Source of the DNA: Plantactinospora sp040120695
GTDB lineage: Bacteria; Actinomycetota; Actinomycetes; Mycobacteriales; Micromonosporaceae
Assembly: GCF_040120695.1 (NCBI RefSeq)
Contig: NZ_JBEEAC010000003.1
Coordinates: forward strand, 328,882-392,881
Direction of reading: 5' to 3'
DNA length: 64,000 nt
Shown: positions 26,083 to 36,224 of the stretch, piece after piece
Layout: each line of letters starts with the position of its first letter
Numbering within the stretch: the first letter of the stretch is position 1
Made by a program: the position numbers and the translations under genes
The notes under the pieces: model-generated
Told to the model about the DNA's origin: nothing
Databases searched by the model: none
Seen by the model: only the letters and a program-made list of their open reading frames with translations

Positions 26083-27114
26083 ATGCCGGGATCGCCGTAC
26101 ACCGACCTGGATCGTCCGCCGCTCGACGCGCGGCGGCTCCAGCGGGCCCTGATCACGCCGGAGAGCCTCTGGACCCGGCTGGTGCTGCACCGCGAGACCG
26201 GTTCGACGAACGCCGACGCGGCCGAGGCGGCCCGGGCCGGCGAGCCGGAAGGGCTGGTCGTGGTCGCCGAGCGGCAGACCGCAGGGCGGGGGCGACGCGG
26301 ACGTACCTGGGAGTCGCCGGCCCGGGCCGGGCTCGCGGTCAGCGTGCTGCTCCGGCCGGGCGTGGCCGGACCCGACCGGAACTGGCCCGCCGTGCCGCCA
26401 CCCCGGTATGGCTGGCTACCGCTGCTGGCCGGCGTGGCGCTGGTGGAGGCGGTGGACCTGCTGGCCGAGCTGGACTCCGCGCTGAAGTGGCCGAACGACC
26501 TGCTGGTCTGGCCCGAGCCGGGCGACAGAGCCCCCGTGGCAGAGCCGCCCCCGGCCGGAGCGGACCGCATCGGTCAGGCGGCCGCAAACGATCGGGCGGC
26601 CAGCGATGATCACGCGGCGACCGGCGGTCGGGCGGGCAGCGACGGCCGGGTGAACGGGCGGGCGGCGGGTGGGGCGAAAGCTGCCGGGATCCTGGCCGAA
26701 GGGGTCTCCGCGGCCGGCGGGACGGACCCGGCGGTGGTGCTCGGCCTGGGCGTGAACGTCACGGTGCGCGCGGACGAGCTGCCGGTCAACCCGACCGGAC
26801 TGCCCGCGACCTCGCTGCAACTGGCCGGCGCGGCGGCCACCGACCGTGACCCGCTGCTGCGGGCGCTGCTGCGCGGCATCGACCGCTGGTACGGCCGCTG
26901 GCGCGCCGCCGGCGGCGACGCGCTCACCTGCGGCCTGCACGAGGCGTACGTGCGGAACTGCGCGACCCTCGGCCGCGAGGTACGGGTGCTGCTGCCGGCC
27001 GGCGAGGAACTGGTCGGCACCGCCAGGACGGTCGACCCGGACGGACAACTGGTGCTCGGCACCGTCGACGGTGAACGGCGGGTCGCCGCCGGTGACGTCC
27101 TGCACCTGCGCTGA
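26083..27114 (+). CDS. birA: Biotin--[acetyl-CoA-carboxylase] ligase with a low-complexity insertion
   Basis: 343 aa from ATG 26083. Group I BirA without an N-terminal HTH: RETGSTNADAAEAARAG, AERQTAGRGRRGRTWESP (biotinyl-AMP loop), LKWPNDLLV, then AGILAEGVSA, VVLGLGVNV and a C-terminal SH3-like domain (VRVLLPAGEELVGTARTVDPDGQLVL). Between LKWPNDLLV and AGIL about 55 residues of Ala/Gly/Asp-rich sequence replace the usual few residues. It biotinylates AccA. Divergent from accD, next to a PH-domain gene, matching mycobacterial order. Confidence 0.92.
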   Translation: MPGSPYTDLDRPPLDARRLQRALITPESLWTRLVLHRETGSTNADAAEAARAGEPEGLVVVAERQTAGRGRRGRTWESPARAGLAVSVLLRPGVAGPDRNWPAVPPPRYGWLPLLAGVALVEAVDLLAELDSALKWPNDLLVWPEPGDRAPVAEPPPAGADRIGQAAANDRAASDDHAATGGRAGSDGRVNGRAAGGAKAAGILAEGVSAAGGTDPAVVLGLGVNVTVRADELPVNPTGLPATSLQLAGAAATDRDPLLRALLRGIDRWYGRWRAAGGDALTCGLHEAYVRNCATLGREVRVLLPAGEELVGTARTVDPDGQLVLGTVDGERRVAAGDVLHLR

Positions 27115-27115
27115 C

Positions 27116-27207
27116 TGAACCTTTTTCAACCTCCCCTTGCGGTCCGTCGGAGCGCAAGGTCGGACGCGGTGCGTGAGCGCCGCGCGGTTCAGGTTGAAAA
27201 AGGTTCA
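27116..27207. repeat. 92-bp element with 17-bp perfect terminal inverted repeats
   Basis: TGAACCTTTTTCAACCT (27116-27132) is the exact reverse complement of AGGTTGAAAAAGGTTCA (27191-27207). The 58-bp interior contains a nested CCTTGCG/CGCAAGG stem (near 27135-27160). It starts 2 bp after the birA stop and ends 115 bp before the PH-domain gene. It is AT-rich in the arms, unlike the surroundings. MITE-like element or long-range terminator are both possible; no target-site duplication was confirmed. Confidence 0.75.
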
Positions 27208-27322
27208 CTGTGATGCTGGCCTGATCGGTCCCCTCGGTAAAGAGTCGATACCGGATACCACGGTCGTGGCGCGGAACCGTTACGGTCACCGCGGACATAC
27301 GGTTGTGGACGAGGAGGATGGG

Positions 27323-27895
27323 GTGGCTTTTCCCGAGGACGTGCTCACCAAGGACGAGCATGTCGTAGCGCACCTGCACCCGCACTGGAAGGCGTTGATC
27401 CGACCGGTCGTGGTGCTGGTCCTGGCCGTCGCCGCGGTGGTCGCCGGCTTCGTTCTGCTGCCGTCGACCGGTGCGGGCACGATTCTGGGCTACGTGATCG
27501 CGGCGGCTGCGCTGGTGCTGGCGGTCTGGCTGAGCATCTGGCCGTACCTGGTCTGGCGGACCACGCACTATCTGTTCACCAACGAGCGGGTACTGCTGCA
27601 GAAGGGGGTCCTCTCCCGTGACCGCCGGGACATCCCGTTGGGCCGGATCAACGACCACTCGATGAATCAGAAGTTCATCGAGCGCCTGCTCGGCTGCGGC
27701 ACGCTGACCATCGAGTCGGCCGGTGAGCGGGGCCAGTCGGTGCTGGAGGACATCCCGGGCGTGGAGAGGGTGCAGACCATGCTCTACGAGATCGTGGAGG
27801 CCAACCACGACAAGCACTCGCTCGGTGACGACGAGATGCGCGAGATCATGGCGGACATGACCGAGGGCAAGCCGCTGCGCGAGGAGTCGAAGTAG
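27323..27895 (+). CDS. PH domain (bPH2) membrane protein, Rv3278c-like
   Basis: 190 aa from GTG 27323 (GAGGAGGATGG site). Two membrane helices (about residues 28-75: RPVVVLVLAVAAVVAGFVLL and VIAAAALVLAVWLSIWPYL), then a bacterial PH-like domain beginning RTTHYLFTNERVLLQKGVLSRDRRDIPLGRINDHSMNQKFIERLLGCGTLTIESAGERG, a classical bPH2 signature. Function unknown; conserved beside birA in actinobacteria. Confidence 0.85.
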   Translation: MAFPEDVLTKDEHVVAHLHPHWKALIRPVVVLVLAVAAVVAGFVLLPSTGAGTILGYVIAAAALVLAVWLSIWPYLVWRTTHYLFTNERVLLQKGVLSRDRRDIPLGRINDHSMNQKFIERLLGCGTLTIESAGERGQSVLEDIPGVERVQTMLYEIVEANHDKHSLGDDEMREIMADMTEGKPLREESK

Positions 27896-28034
27896 CGCCA
27901 TCCCCGAGGAGGGGGACGGGCCAGAAGGACAGCCGAAGTGACCCGCCGAAGGGTCTCTGCGTCCACCGCTCGCGGGACGGGGCGGCCGGCAGGGACCCTT
28001 TTCCGGCTGGCGGTCGGGGCCGCTTCCGGGCAGG

Positions 28035-28535
28035 TCAGCCCGGCGGTACCGGTTGCCGCATCAGGAACCAGCCCCGGAAGCGGGTACGCAGCACCTCGCG
28101 TTCCGGCTGGCCCTGGTCGTCCAGCCGGTCCATGCTGGCGGTCAGGGTGACGGTGCCGAAGCCGGGCCGTGCCACCGACGGCTTGCTGCCGAGTACGGTC
28201 AGCCGGATCGCCAGCCGGTCACCAGCGCGTACCGGGGCCAGCCAGCGCAGTTCCTCCAGCCCGGGTGAGGCGTCCCCGGCGGCCCGGGCCAGCACGTGGT
28301 CGACGTACGCCCGCATGAAGAGGCTGACCGTGAAGAAGCCGCTGGCGATCAGCCCACCGTGATGACTGCGTCGGGCCAGTTCCTCGTCGACGTGGTACCA
28401 CTGCGGGTCGAAACGCCGGGCGAAGTCGACCATTTCCCGCCCGTCGACCACGGTGACCCCGAGGTCGAAGGAGCGGCCGGGCGTCAGATCCTCGAAGAAC
28501 AGTTCGGCGGGCGCGCCGGTACCCGATCGGCTCAC
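28035..28535 (-). CDS. MaoC-like acyl dehydratase
   Basis: 166 aa from GTG 28535. A hot-dog fold: FEDLTPGRSFDLG, then FARRFDPQWYHVDEELA, where the D and H form the hydratase dyad (DPxxxH), then GLIASGFFTVSLFMR, and a second half ELRWLAPVRAGDRLAIRLTV. It hydrates enoyl-CoA or similar thioester. Substrate unknown. It converges with the PH-domain gene and precedes gtrA on the opposite side (9-bp gap to the next gene, which ends upstream on the same strand). Confidence 0.85.
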   Translation of the reverse strand: MSRSGTGAPAELFFEDLTPGRSFDLGVTVVDGREMVDFARRFDPQWYHVDEELARRSHHGGLIASGFFTVSLFMRAYVDHVLARAAGDASPGLEELRWLAPVRAGDRLAIRLTVLGSKPSVARPGFGTVTLTASMDRLDDQGQPEREVLRTRFRGWFLMRQPVPPG

Positions 28536-28543
28536 CGTGTCGC

Positions 28544-29302
28544 TCAGCGGGCTGACGAACGCCGGGGGGCGGCGTTCAACTCGGCGGCGAGTTCGGTTTC
28601 CAGCGCGGCGTCGATGGTCTCGGCGAACTGGACCTCGATCGGCTGGGCGGAGCCGACCGGTACCCCGGCAGGTCGGTCCCCGGTGGGTCGGCTCCGGGTG
28701 GGCTGGTCCCCGGCTGTCGACTCGGGCTCGACCAGCTCACCGACCGCCTCGGCGAGTTCGGCGACCGGGTCGAGCTCGGCCAGGAAGTCGCCGTCCGGCT
28801 CGCCGGCCGATCCCGGGCCGGACGTCCTGGACACCCCGCCGATCCCGGTCGGGACGGCCAGCGTGCTCGACGCCTTCCGGAAGACGAAGGTGCGATAGGA
28901 CCAGAACCGGAAGACGGTGGCCAGCCCGACGCCGACCGTCTTGGCGACGTTGAGGGCCAGCAGGCCGCTGATGCCGAACCCGTACTTGGCCAGCGCCAGT
29001 ACGCCCAGCTCGATGATCAGGCCGGCACCGTTGAAGAGGAAGAAGAGGGCGTACTCCCGCCGCATTGCCGATTTCGGCCGGTCCCGATAGGTCCAGTGCC
29101 GATTCATCAGATAGGACGAGATGGTGGCGACGACCGTGGCGATGACGTTCGCCTTGAGTTGCCCGTCGGCGAACACGGTGAGCGCAAGGGCGTTGAACAC
29201 CGCGTAGTTGATGGCGGCGTTGACGCCCCCGACGGTGCCGAATTTCAGCACCTCGCGCAGGAACCTCTGCCAGCGCTCGGGTAACAGACGGGCGAAACGC
29301 AT
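28544..29302 (-). CDS. GtrA family membrane protein with acidic tail
   Basis: 252 aa. Four membrane helices in the first 150 residues with the family signature LKFGTVGGVNAAINYAVFNAL and SSYLMNRHWTYRD near 55-70, and FRFWSYRTFVFRK at about 140. GtrA proteins are polyprenyl-linked sugar flippase-like. A C-terminal tail of about 100 residues (ELDPVAELAEAVGELVEPE ... IEVQFAETIDAALETELAAEL) is acidic, low complexity and not part of the family; it looks cytoplasmic. Start ATG 29302. It is the second of two tandem gtrA genes. Confidence 0.85.
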   Translation of the reverse strand: MRFARLLPERWQRFLREVLKFGTVGGVNAAINYAVFNALALTVFADGQLKANVIATVVATISSYLMNRHWTYRDRPKSAMRREYALFFLFNGAGLIIELGVLALAKYGFGISGLLALNVAKTVGVGLATVFRFWSYRTFVFRKASSTLAVPTGIGGVSRTSGPGSAGEPDGDFLAELDPVAELAEAVGELVEPESTAGDQPTRSRPTGDRPAGVPVGSAQPIEVQFAETIDAALETELAAELNAAPRRSSAR

Positions 29303-29364
29303 TCGACCACCTTAAGGGCAGATGTGGGTGCCGGGCGCGTCGACCGGACAGGGCGGGTCGCCGG

Positions 29365-29913
29365 TCACTGTCGGTTGTGCCCCTGGGTGATCACGTCCGG
29401 TGCGTCCGCGGCGGCCGGGCCCACGAAGACGAACCGGCGGTACGACCAGAACCGGAAGAAGGTGCCCAGCGCGGCGCCGATGAAGTTGGCCGCGATGTTG
29501 TCGGCGACCAGAGACTTGAACACGCCCGGCCAGATGCTGCCCAACCCGTAGTGGCTGATGGCCAGGCAGGCGAGGCCGATGCCCAGGCCGACGGCGTTGA
29601 AGAAGAAGTAGAGCGAGTATTCCCGGGCCATGCCGGAGCGTTCCCGGTGCCGCCAGGTCCAGAACCGGTTGCCGACGAAGGCGACGGTCGCGGCGATGAC
29701 CGTGGAGAACGTCTTCGCCGTGAGGGTCTCCCAGCCGAGGCTCGCGTTGGCGTAGTTGAACAGCACGAAGTCGACCGCGAAGGCGACCCCGCCGACCGCG
29801 CCGAACTTGCCCAACTCCCGGATCAGGTGACCGAACCGGTCCAGAAGGGTGCGAAGCAAGCCACGGCGGGCGGCCGGCGGTGAGGGCTGTTCGCCGGTGG
29901 CGGTCGAGGACAC
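29365..29913 (-). CDS. GtrA family membrane protein
   Basis: 182 aa from GTG 29913 (an open frame extends further upstream but without family sequence). Signature LGKFGAVGGVAFAVDFVLFNYANASLG, VAFVGNRFWTWRHRERSGMAREYSLYFFFNAVGLGIGLACL and FRFWSYRRFVFVG; four membrane helices. A paralogue of the gene at 28544-29302, which lies 62 bp downstream. Homologous to Rv3277 in the same birA-purE/K neighbourhood of mycobacteria. Confidence 0.85.
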   Translation of the reverse strand: MSSTATGEQPSPPAARRGLLRTLLDRFGHLIRELGKFGAVGGVAFAVDFVLFNYANASLGWETLTAKTFSTVIAATVAFVGNRFWTWRHRERSGMAREYSLYFFFNAVGLGIGLACLAISHYGLGSIWPGVFKSLVADNIAANFIGAALGTFFRFWSYRRFVFVGPAAADAPDVITQGHNRQ

Positions 29914-30314
29914 GGTTTGAGCGTACCGGTTGCCGGTCGTCCTCACGGCCCGCAACCGGCGACTCGCGGCGCTGGCGCGATCGCCTCCGCGGACGGTCGG
30001 TTGCGGCCACGGCGAAAGGAGTGCCGGGAGTGACGTCAGGGTCACCTGGCGCTGTCGGCTGCTGTGAGGATGCCGTGACGCAATGCTGTTGCCCTGAAGG
30101 ATTTGCGTGAAACTGCGCGTGGGAGCGAGGAAAAAATCGCCTAGCCGCAGCACGTCCGCATCTTGTGCAGTTCTTCACAACCAGTCTCGCTGCCCCGAAC
30201 GCCGGCTCGGTTTACGCTGACGGAAATCCCAGGCTTTCACAAGGCGACGCGGTCGTCGGTCTGTCGGCACCGCGCACCCTGCAATCGGTCAGCGTCGACC
30301 AAAGGAGAACAGTC
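29914..30314. other. Divergent control region between gtrA and pckG (401 bp)
   Basis: No gene is apparent. The region contains an inverted repeat at 30163-30180 (listed separately), an A-rich tract near 30132, and the AAAGGAGAAC ribosome binding site of pckG. A TTTACGCT motif (30211-30218) is a possible -10 but no matching -35 stands out. Confidence 0.5.
30163..30180. promoter_or_regulatory. Rex- or CRP-like operator upstream of pckG
   Basis: TTGTGCAGTTCTTCACAA. Against the Rex consensus TTGTGAAnnnnTTCACAA it matches 13 of 14 fixed positions; against the CRP consensus TGTGAnnnnnnTCACA it matches 9 of 10. It lies 135 bp upstream of the pckG start. Confidence 0.6.
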
Positions 30315-32174
<1,860 letters not shown>

Positions 32175-32180
32175 GGTGCA

Positions 32181-32226
32181 AGGAAGGGCCCCTGCACAAA
32201 GAAAACGATAAGCGGGGGCCCTTCCT
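32181..32226 (+). terminator. Terminator hairpin after pckG (Micromonosporaceae AGGAAGGGCCCC type)
   Basis: AGGAAGGGCCCC (32181-32192) pairs perfectly with GGGGCCCTTCCT (32215-32226), loop 22 nt. This arm sequence recurs in intergenic regions of Micromonospora-type genomes, as far as I recall. Confidence 0.7.
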
Positions 32227-32267
32227 CACAGGTGTGCGGGTGGCGCTCGGCGGGCATCATCGACGGC

Positions 32268-33155
32268 ATGACGACGGCCGCCGCGACCGAGGTCCGGCGG
32301 CCGTCCGCCGTCCGCGTGCTGACCTGGTTGCTCGCCGCGACCGCGGCGGCCACCGTCGCGGTCGACGCGCTCAACTGGTGGTACGCCGCCGACCGCGGCT
32401 TCGGGCTGGCGATCCGCAGCGGCTGGGCGCTGCTGCGTACCCTCGGATTCCTGATCCTGATCCGGCATGTCCGGCGGGGCCGGGCCGGTGCCCGCCCACT
32501 CGGGCTGATCCTCGCGGTGACCACGGTCTTCGCGGTCGGCCGGCTGATCGTGCCCCGGGCCGGCGTACCGGCGCTGCCGGGGGTGCTCGGCTTCGCCCTG
32601 CTGGCCGTGCTCTGTGTCGCCGTCGTCTGGCTGCTCTACCGGTCACCGCCGCTGCGGGAGTACCTGGTCCGGCATCCGAGCCGGCTGGTCGTGGACCGGC
32701 GGGGCATCTCCTGGCGGGAGGTGACCCCGCGCCGGCCGCCGGTCACCGGCTGGCTGCTCACCGCCCGGGTCGCCGCGTTCACGTACGGGCCGTTGACCCT
32801 GGTGCCCTGTCTGGTGGCAGTCGGCACGATTCTCGACGGCCGGCTGCTCGCGGTGCCTACCGTGGTGCTGTGGTTCGGCATCGGCATCGGGGTCAGTTAC
32901 GCGGTGCTGTTCAGCACCTTCTTCCTGCTCCGCGGCCGGACCTGGGCCGGCGGGCTGCTGGTGTTGATCAGCGTGCTGGTGGTCGTGGTCGACCTGGCGT
33001 TCTGCTGGCTGCTGCTCGGGGTCGACGGGCTGGTCCGGGACGGTGTGCCGCTGGTGGTGGCCGCGGCGCTGACCCTCTACGCGCTGGGCCGGGCGAACCG
33101 GGCCGCCGGGCAGCAGCCCTCCACCCGGGTGACCACCGCCGCCCGGTCCGGCTGA
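32268..33155 (+). CDS. Polytopic membrane protein of unknown function
   Basis: 295 aa, about eight hydrophobic segments, with small basic loops; first segment VLTWLLAATAAATVAVDALNW. There is no family signature I recognise. ATG 32268 is the best start. Its TGA is followed by GTG of the flavoprotein gene after 1 bp, so the two are likely co-translated. Confidence 0.7.
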   Translation: MTTAAATEVRRPSAVRVLTWLLAATAAATVAVDALNWWYAADRGFGLAIRSGWALLRTLGFLILIRHVRRGRAGARPLGLILAVTTVFAVGRLIVPRAGVPALPGVLGFALLAVLCVAVVWLLYRSPPLREYLVRHPSRLVVDRRGISWREVTPRRPPVTGWLLTARVAAFTYGPLTLVPCLVAVGTILDGRLLAVPTVVLWFGIGIGVSYAVLFSTFFLLRGRTWAGGLLVLISVLVVVVDLAFCWLLLGVDGLVRDGVPLVVAAALTLYALGRANRAAGQQPSTRVTTAARSG

Positions 33156-33156
33156 G

Positions 33157-34338
33157 GTGACGGCGGTGGAGACCGTCGACGTCGCGGTGGTGGGTGCCGG
33201 TCCGGCCGGAGCCAGTGCCGCGCTGGCGGCCCGCCGGGCGGGAGCCCGGGTGCTGCTGCTGGACCGGGCCGGCTTTCCCCGGGACAAGCCCTGCGGGGAC
33301 GGGATCGCCGCGCACGCGCTGGACGTACTCGCCGAACTGGGGGTTCCCGACCCGGTGGCCGGTTACCGGCCGGTGCCGGAGCTGCGGCTGGTGGCGCCCG
33401 GTGGTGGGAACGTGGCGCGGCGACTGCCCCGGCCGGCGTACACGGTGCCCCGCCGGGTCTTCGACGCCCGGCTGGTGGCGGCGGCGCTGTCGGCCGGCGC
33501 GGAGCTGCGCCGGCACGCCGTGCGGCGGGTCGAGCGCTGCGGTGACCTGGTGCTGCTCGACGGTACGGTGGCCGCCCGTGCCGTGGTCGGTGCCGACGGC
33601 GCCGGTTCGGTGGTCCGGCGGGCGCTGGGCAACGGCGCCAACCCGGACGGCCACCTGGCGCTGGCCATCCGGGGGTACGCCCCGGTCCCCGCCGGCCCGG
33701 TCGAGCAGCGGATCGTCACCTCGGCCGCGCACTGGCCCGGCTACGCCTGGTCGTTTCCGATCGGCGACGGGCGGGCGAACGTCGGGTACGGGGAGGTGCT
33801 GGCCGGCCGTCCGCTGCGCCGGACCGAACTGCTGGACCGGCTGGCGGCGCTGCTTCCCGAGATCGACCCGGCCACCGTCACCGGGGTGCGGGCGCACCAC
33901 CTGCCGCTCTCCACCCGCCGTCCGCCGCCGGGCCGGGGCCGGATCGTGTTGGCCGGGGACGCGTTGTCGCTGGTCAATCCGTTCACCGGCGAGGGGATCT
34001 TCTACGCGGTCCTCTCCGGGGCGCTGGCCGGGGCGGCCGCCGCCACGGTGCCGCACGCCGCCGCCGACCGGTACGCCGCCGCGCTGCGGGCCCGGCTCGG
34101 TGCCCACCTGCGGGACAGCTCGGCGGTGGCCTGGCTGGCCCGCCGGGCCCCGGTGGTGGACGGGGTGGTCCGGGCCGCCGACCGGGACGCCCGGGTCTTC
34201 CAGACCCTGGTCGAGCTGGGCCTGGGCGACGGCCGGCTGGACGTCCGGACATTGACCAGGGTCGCCGGCGCGGTCGTCGGTACGGTTGCCGGTACGGTCG
34301 CCGGCTCGGCCGGGCGGCACTTCCGTAGTCGCCTCTGA
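33157..34338 (+). CDS. Geranylgeranyl reductase family FAD-dependent oxidoreductase
   Basis: 393 aa from GTG 33157. N-terminal FAD motif VVGAGPAGASAALAARRAG, then DRAGFPRDKPCGDGI (the PxxKxCGD loop of the geranylgeranyl reductase family), VVGADGAGSVVRR, and LAGDALSLVNPFTGEGIFYAVLSG at the FAD ribityl site. Such enzymes saturate isoprenoid double bonds (menaquinone MenJ, archaeal lipids, polyprenyl phosphates). The next gene, 17 bp away, is a cis-prenyltransferase, so a polyprenyl substrate made by the neighbour is plausible. It is co-directional and nearly abuts the membrane protein gene upstream. Confidence 0.88.
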   Translation: MTAVETVDVAVVGAGPAGASAALAARRAGARVLLLDRAGFPRDKPCGDGIAAHALDVLAELGVPDPVAGYRPVPELRLVAPGGGNVARRLPRPAYTVPRRVFDARLVAAALSAGAELRRHAVRRVERCGDLVLLDGTVAARAVVGADGAGSVVRRALGNGANPDGHLALAIRGYAPVPAGPVEQRIVTSAAHWPGYAWSFPIGDGRANVGYGEVLAGRPLRRTELLDRLAALLPEIDPATVTGVRAHHLPLSTRRPPPGRGRIVLAGDALSLVNPFTGEGIFYAVLSGALAGAAAATVPHAAADRYAAALRARLGAHLRDSSAVAWLARRAPVVDGVVRAADRDARVFQTLVELGLGDGRLDVRTLTRVAGAVVGTVAGTVAGSAGRHFRSRL

Positions 34339-34355
34339 TCGGTACGCTGCAGGGG

Positions 34356-35126
34356 ATGAGTCTGCGCGACCTGATCTACTCGGTGTATGAGCGACGTCTG
34401 AGGGCGAAGCTCGCCGGTAAACCCGTGCCGAAGCACGTCGGGGTGATGTGCGACGGCAACCGCCGCTGGGCCAGGGAGATGGGCTACGTCGACCCCAACG
34501 ACGGGCACCGGGTCGGCGCAGCCAAGATCAAAGATGTGCTGGGCTGGTGCGACCAGGCCGGCATCGGGCACGTCACGCTCTACCTGCTGGCCACCGACAA
34601 CCTGCGGCGGCCGGCGAGCGAGCTGGATCCGCTGGTGCAGATCATCGAGGATCTGGTGGTCGAGCTGGCCGAGGAGGGCAATCCCTGGCGGCTGCGGATG
34701 GTCGGCGCGCTCGACCTACTGCCGGCGCAGACCGCCATCACGCTCAAGTCGGCGCAGGAGCGTACCCAGAACCGGGTCGGCGGGGCGCAGGTCAACATCG
34801 CGGTCGGTTACGGCGGCCGGCGGGAGATCGCCGACGCGGTCCGCTCCCTGCTCTACGAGTACGCGGCGACCGGCGGCACCATCGAGGAACTCGCCGAGGC
34901 GATCGACGTGGACCACATAGCGGAGCACCTCTACACCCGGGGGCAGCCCGATCCCGACCTGGTCATCCGGACCAGCGGCGAGCAGCGGCTCTCCGGCTTC
35001 CTGCTCTGGCAGTCCGCGCACTCCGAGTTCTACTTCTGCGAGTTGAACTGGCCGGACTTCCGGCACGTCGACTTCCTGCGCGCACTGCGTTCGTACGCCA
35101 ACCGTCAACGCCGGTACGGCGCATAG
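34356..35126 (+). CDS. cis-prenyltransferase (Z-isoprenyl diphosphate synthase, Rv1086-like)
   Basis: 256 aa. UppS family signature: HVGVMCDGNRRWAREMGY (the catalytic Asp in the MDGN-type motif), HRVGAAKIKDVLGWCDQAGIGHVTLYLLATDNLRRP, INIAVGYGGR-type VNIAVGYGGRREIADAV, DPDLVIRTSGEQRLSGFLLWQSAHSEFYF and WPDFRHVDFL. It condenses isopentenyl diphosphate with an allylic primer to a short or decaprenyl chain; exact length not predictable. In mycobacteria this paralogue makes Z,E-farnesyl diphosphate, with UppS proper elsewhere. Confidence 0.9.
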   Translation: MSLRDLIYSVYERRLRAKLAGKPVPKHVGVMCDGNRRWAREMGYVDPNDGHRVGAAKIKDVLGWCDQAGIGHVTLYLLATDNLRRPASELDPLVQIIEDLVVELAEEGNPWRLRMVGALDLLPAQTAITLKSAQERTQNRVGGAQVNIAVGYGGRREIADAVRSLLYEYAATGGTIEELAEAIDVDHIAEHLYTRGQPDPDLVIRTSGEQRLSGFLLWQSAHSEFYFCELNWPDFRHVDFLRALRSYANRQRRYGA

Positions 35127-35180
35127 CCGGCCCGAGGGTCGTGGAGCGGCCCCGGGAGTCGCGGTGCGTGCGGTGCCCGG

Positions 35181-36035
35181 TCAGGTCAGCCGGTGCAGGG
35201 CTTCGGTGAGGAAGTCACCGAGGGCCTCCGGAGACTCTATGTTCAGGTCGGCGGCGTGCGAGACCTCGTCGCCGGTCTCCGGGTTGGCCACCGCCACGCA
35301 GACGCCGAAGAAGTCCGGATCCGCGGCCTCCCGGGCCCGCAGCGCGGCGAATGCCTTGATATCGGAGACGTCGTCACCGAAATACCAGGCGCAGCCGGCG
35401 TCCCGGACCGCCTCGTCGATCACCATCCCCTTGTCCCGGTCGACGGGGGGCTTGAGCTCCAGCACCATCCGGCCGACCTGGACCCGCAGGCCGAGCCGGT
35501 CGGCCTGGTCCCGACCCCACTGTTCGACCTGCTCGGCCAGGTGCGGGGCGGTGCGGTAGTGCAGGGCGACGGAGAGCCGCTTGTACTCCACCAGCGTGCC
35601 CTCGGGCAGCTCGGCCCGGGCGTGGTCGGCGAGTTCGGCCATCGTGGGTACGAACGGCAGCGCCGCCCCCTCGGTGATGGTCTCGCCCGAGGCGTGCAGG
35701 TGCTCCAGCCCGTATAGGCCGTAGAGGTCCACGCCGGGGGCACCGGCGAACCGGTCGCGGAGGAACTCCACAGGTCGGGCCGAGACGATCGCCACCCGCT
35801 GCACCACCTCGGTGAGCGCGGTGATCGCGGCCAGTGCCTTCGGGGCCGGCTCGACGGTTGTCGGATCGTCCCGGACCGGGGCGAGCGTGCCGTCGAAGTC
35901 GAAGAACAGGACACAGCGCCCGGCCCGCTCGGCGGTCGCCCGCCATGCCTGCTCGGCAGTCAGTGGACGGGTCGGGGGCTCGCCCCCCGTGTTGATCGGC
36001 CGCACGGGCGTCAGCGTACCCCGGCGGGTTGCCAC
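35181..36035 (-). CDS. otsB: Trehalose-6-phosphate phosphatase
   Basis: 284 aa (GTG 36035; a GTG at 36003 is an alternative start). HAD phosphatase: DFDGTLAPVRDDP with the nucleophile Asp, then AIVSARP, YGLYGLEHLH, EYKRLSVALHYR, and GDDVSDIKAF. It hydrolyses trehalose-6-phosphate to trehalose, the second step of OtsAB synthesis. OtsA is not in the window. It converges with the cis-prenyltransferase gene. Confidence 0.9.
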   Translation of the reverse strand: MATRRGTLTPVRPINTGGEPPTRPLTAEQAWRATAERAGRCVLFFDFDGTLAPVRDDPTTVEPAPKALAAITALTEVVQRVAIVSARPVEFLRDRFAGAPGVDLYGLYGLEHLHASGETITEGAALPFVPTMAELADHARAELPEGTLVEYKRLSVALHYRTAPHLAEQVEQWGRDQADRLGLRVQVGRMVLELKPPVDRDKGMVIDEAVRDAGCAWYFGDDVSDIKAFAALRAREAADPDFFGVCVAVANPETGDEVSHAADLNIESPEALGDFLTEALHRLT

Positions 36036-36224
36036 CGCAGACGTCGAAGCGAAAACGTCTCACTCGTCGAGGCGGCAACCTCAAACCCTGCGGTGGCGAC
36101 CCGCCGGCGCTACGGGTGTCGGCCGCCGGCTGGCACGCCTACCGGCCGGCGGAGCTGCCGACGGCGACCTCCCCTTGTCGTCCTGATCGGCGCGGGCGTC
36201 CCCGTCGCCGGGGTCCACCCTCTG

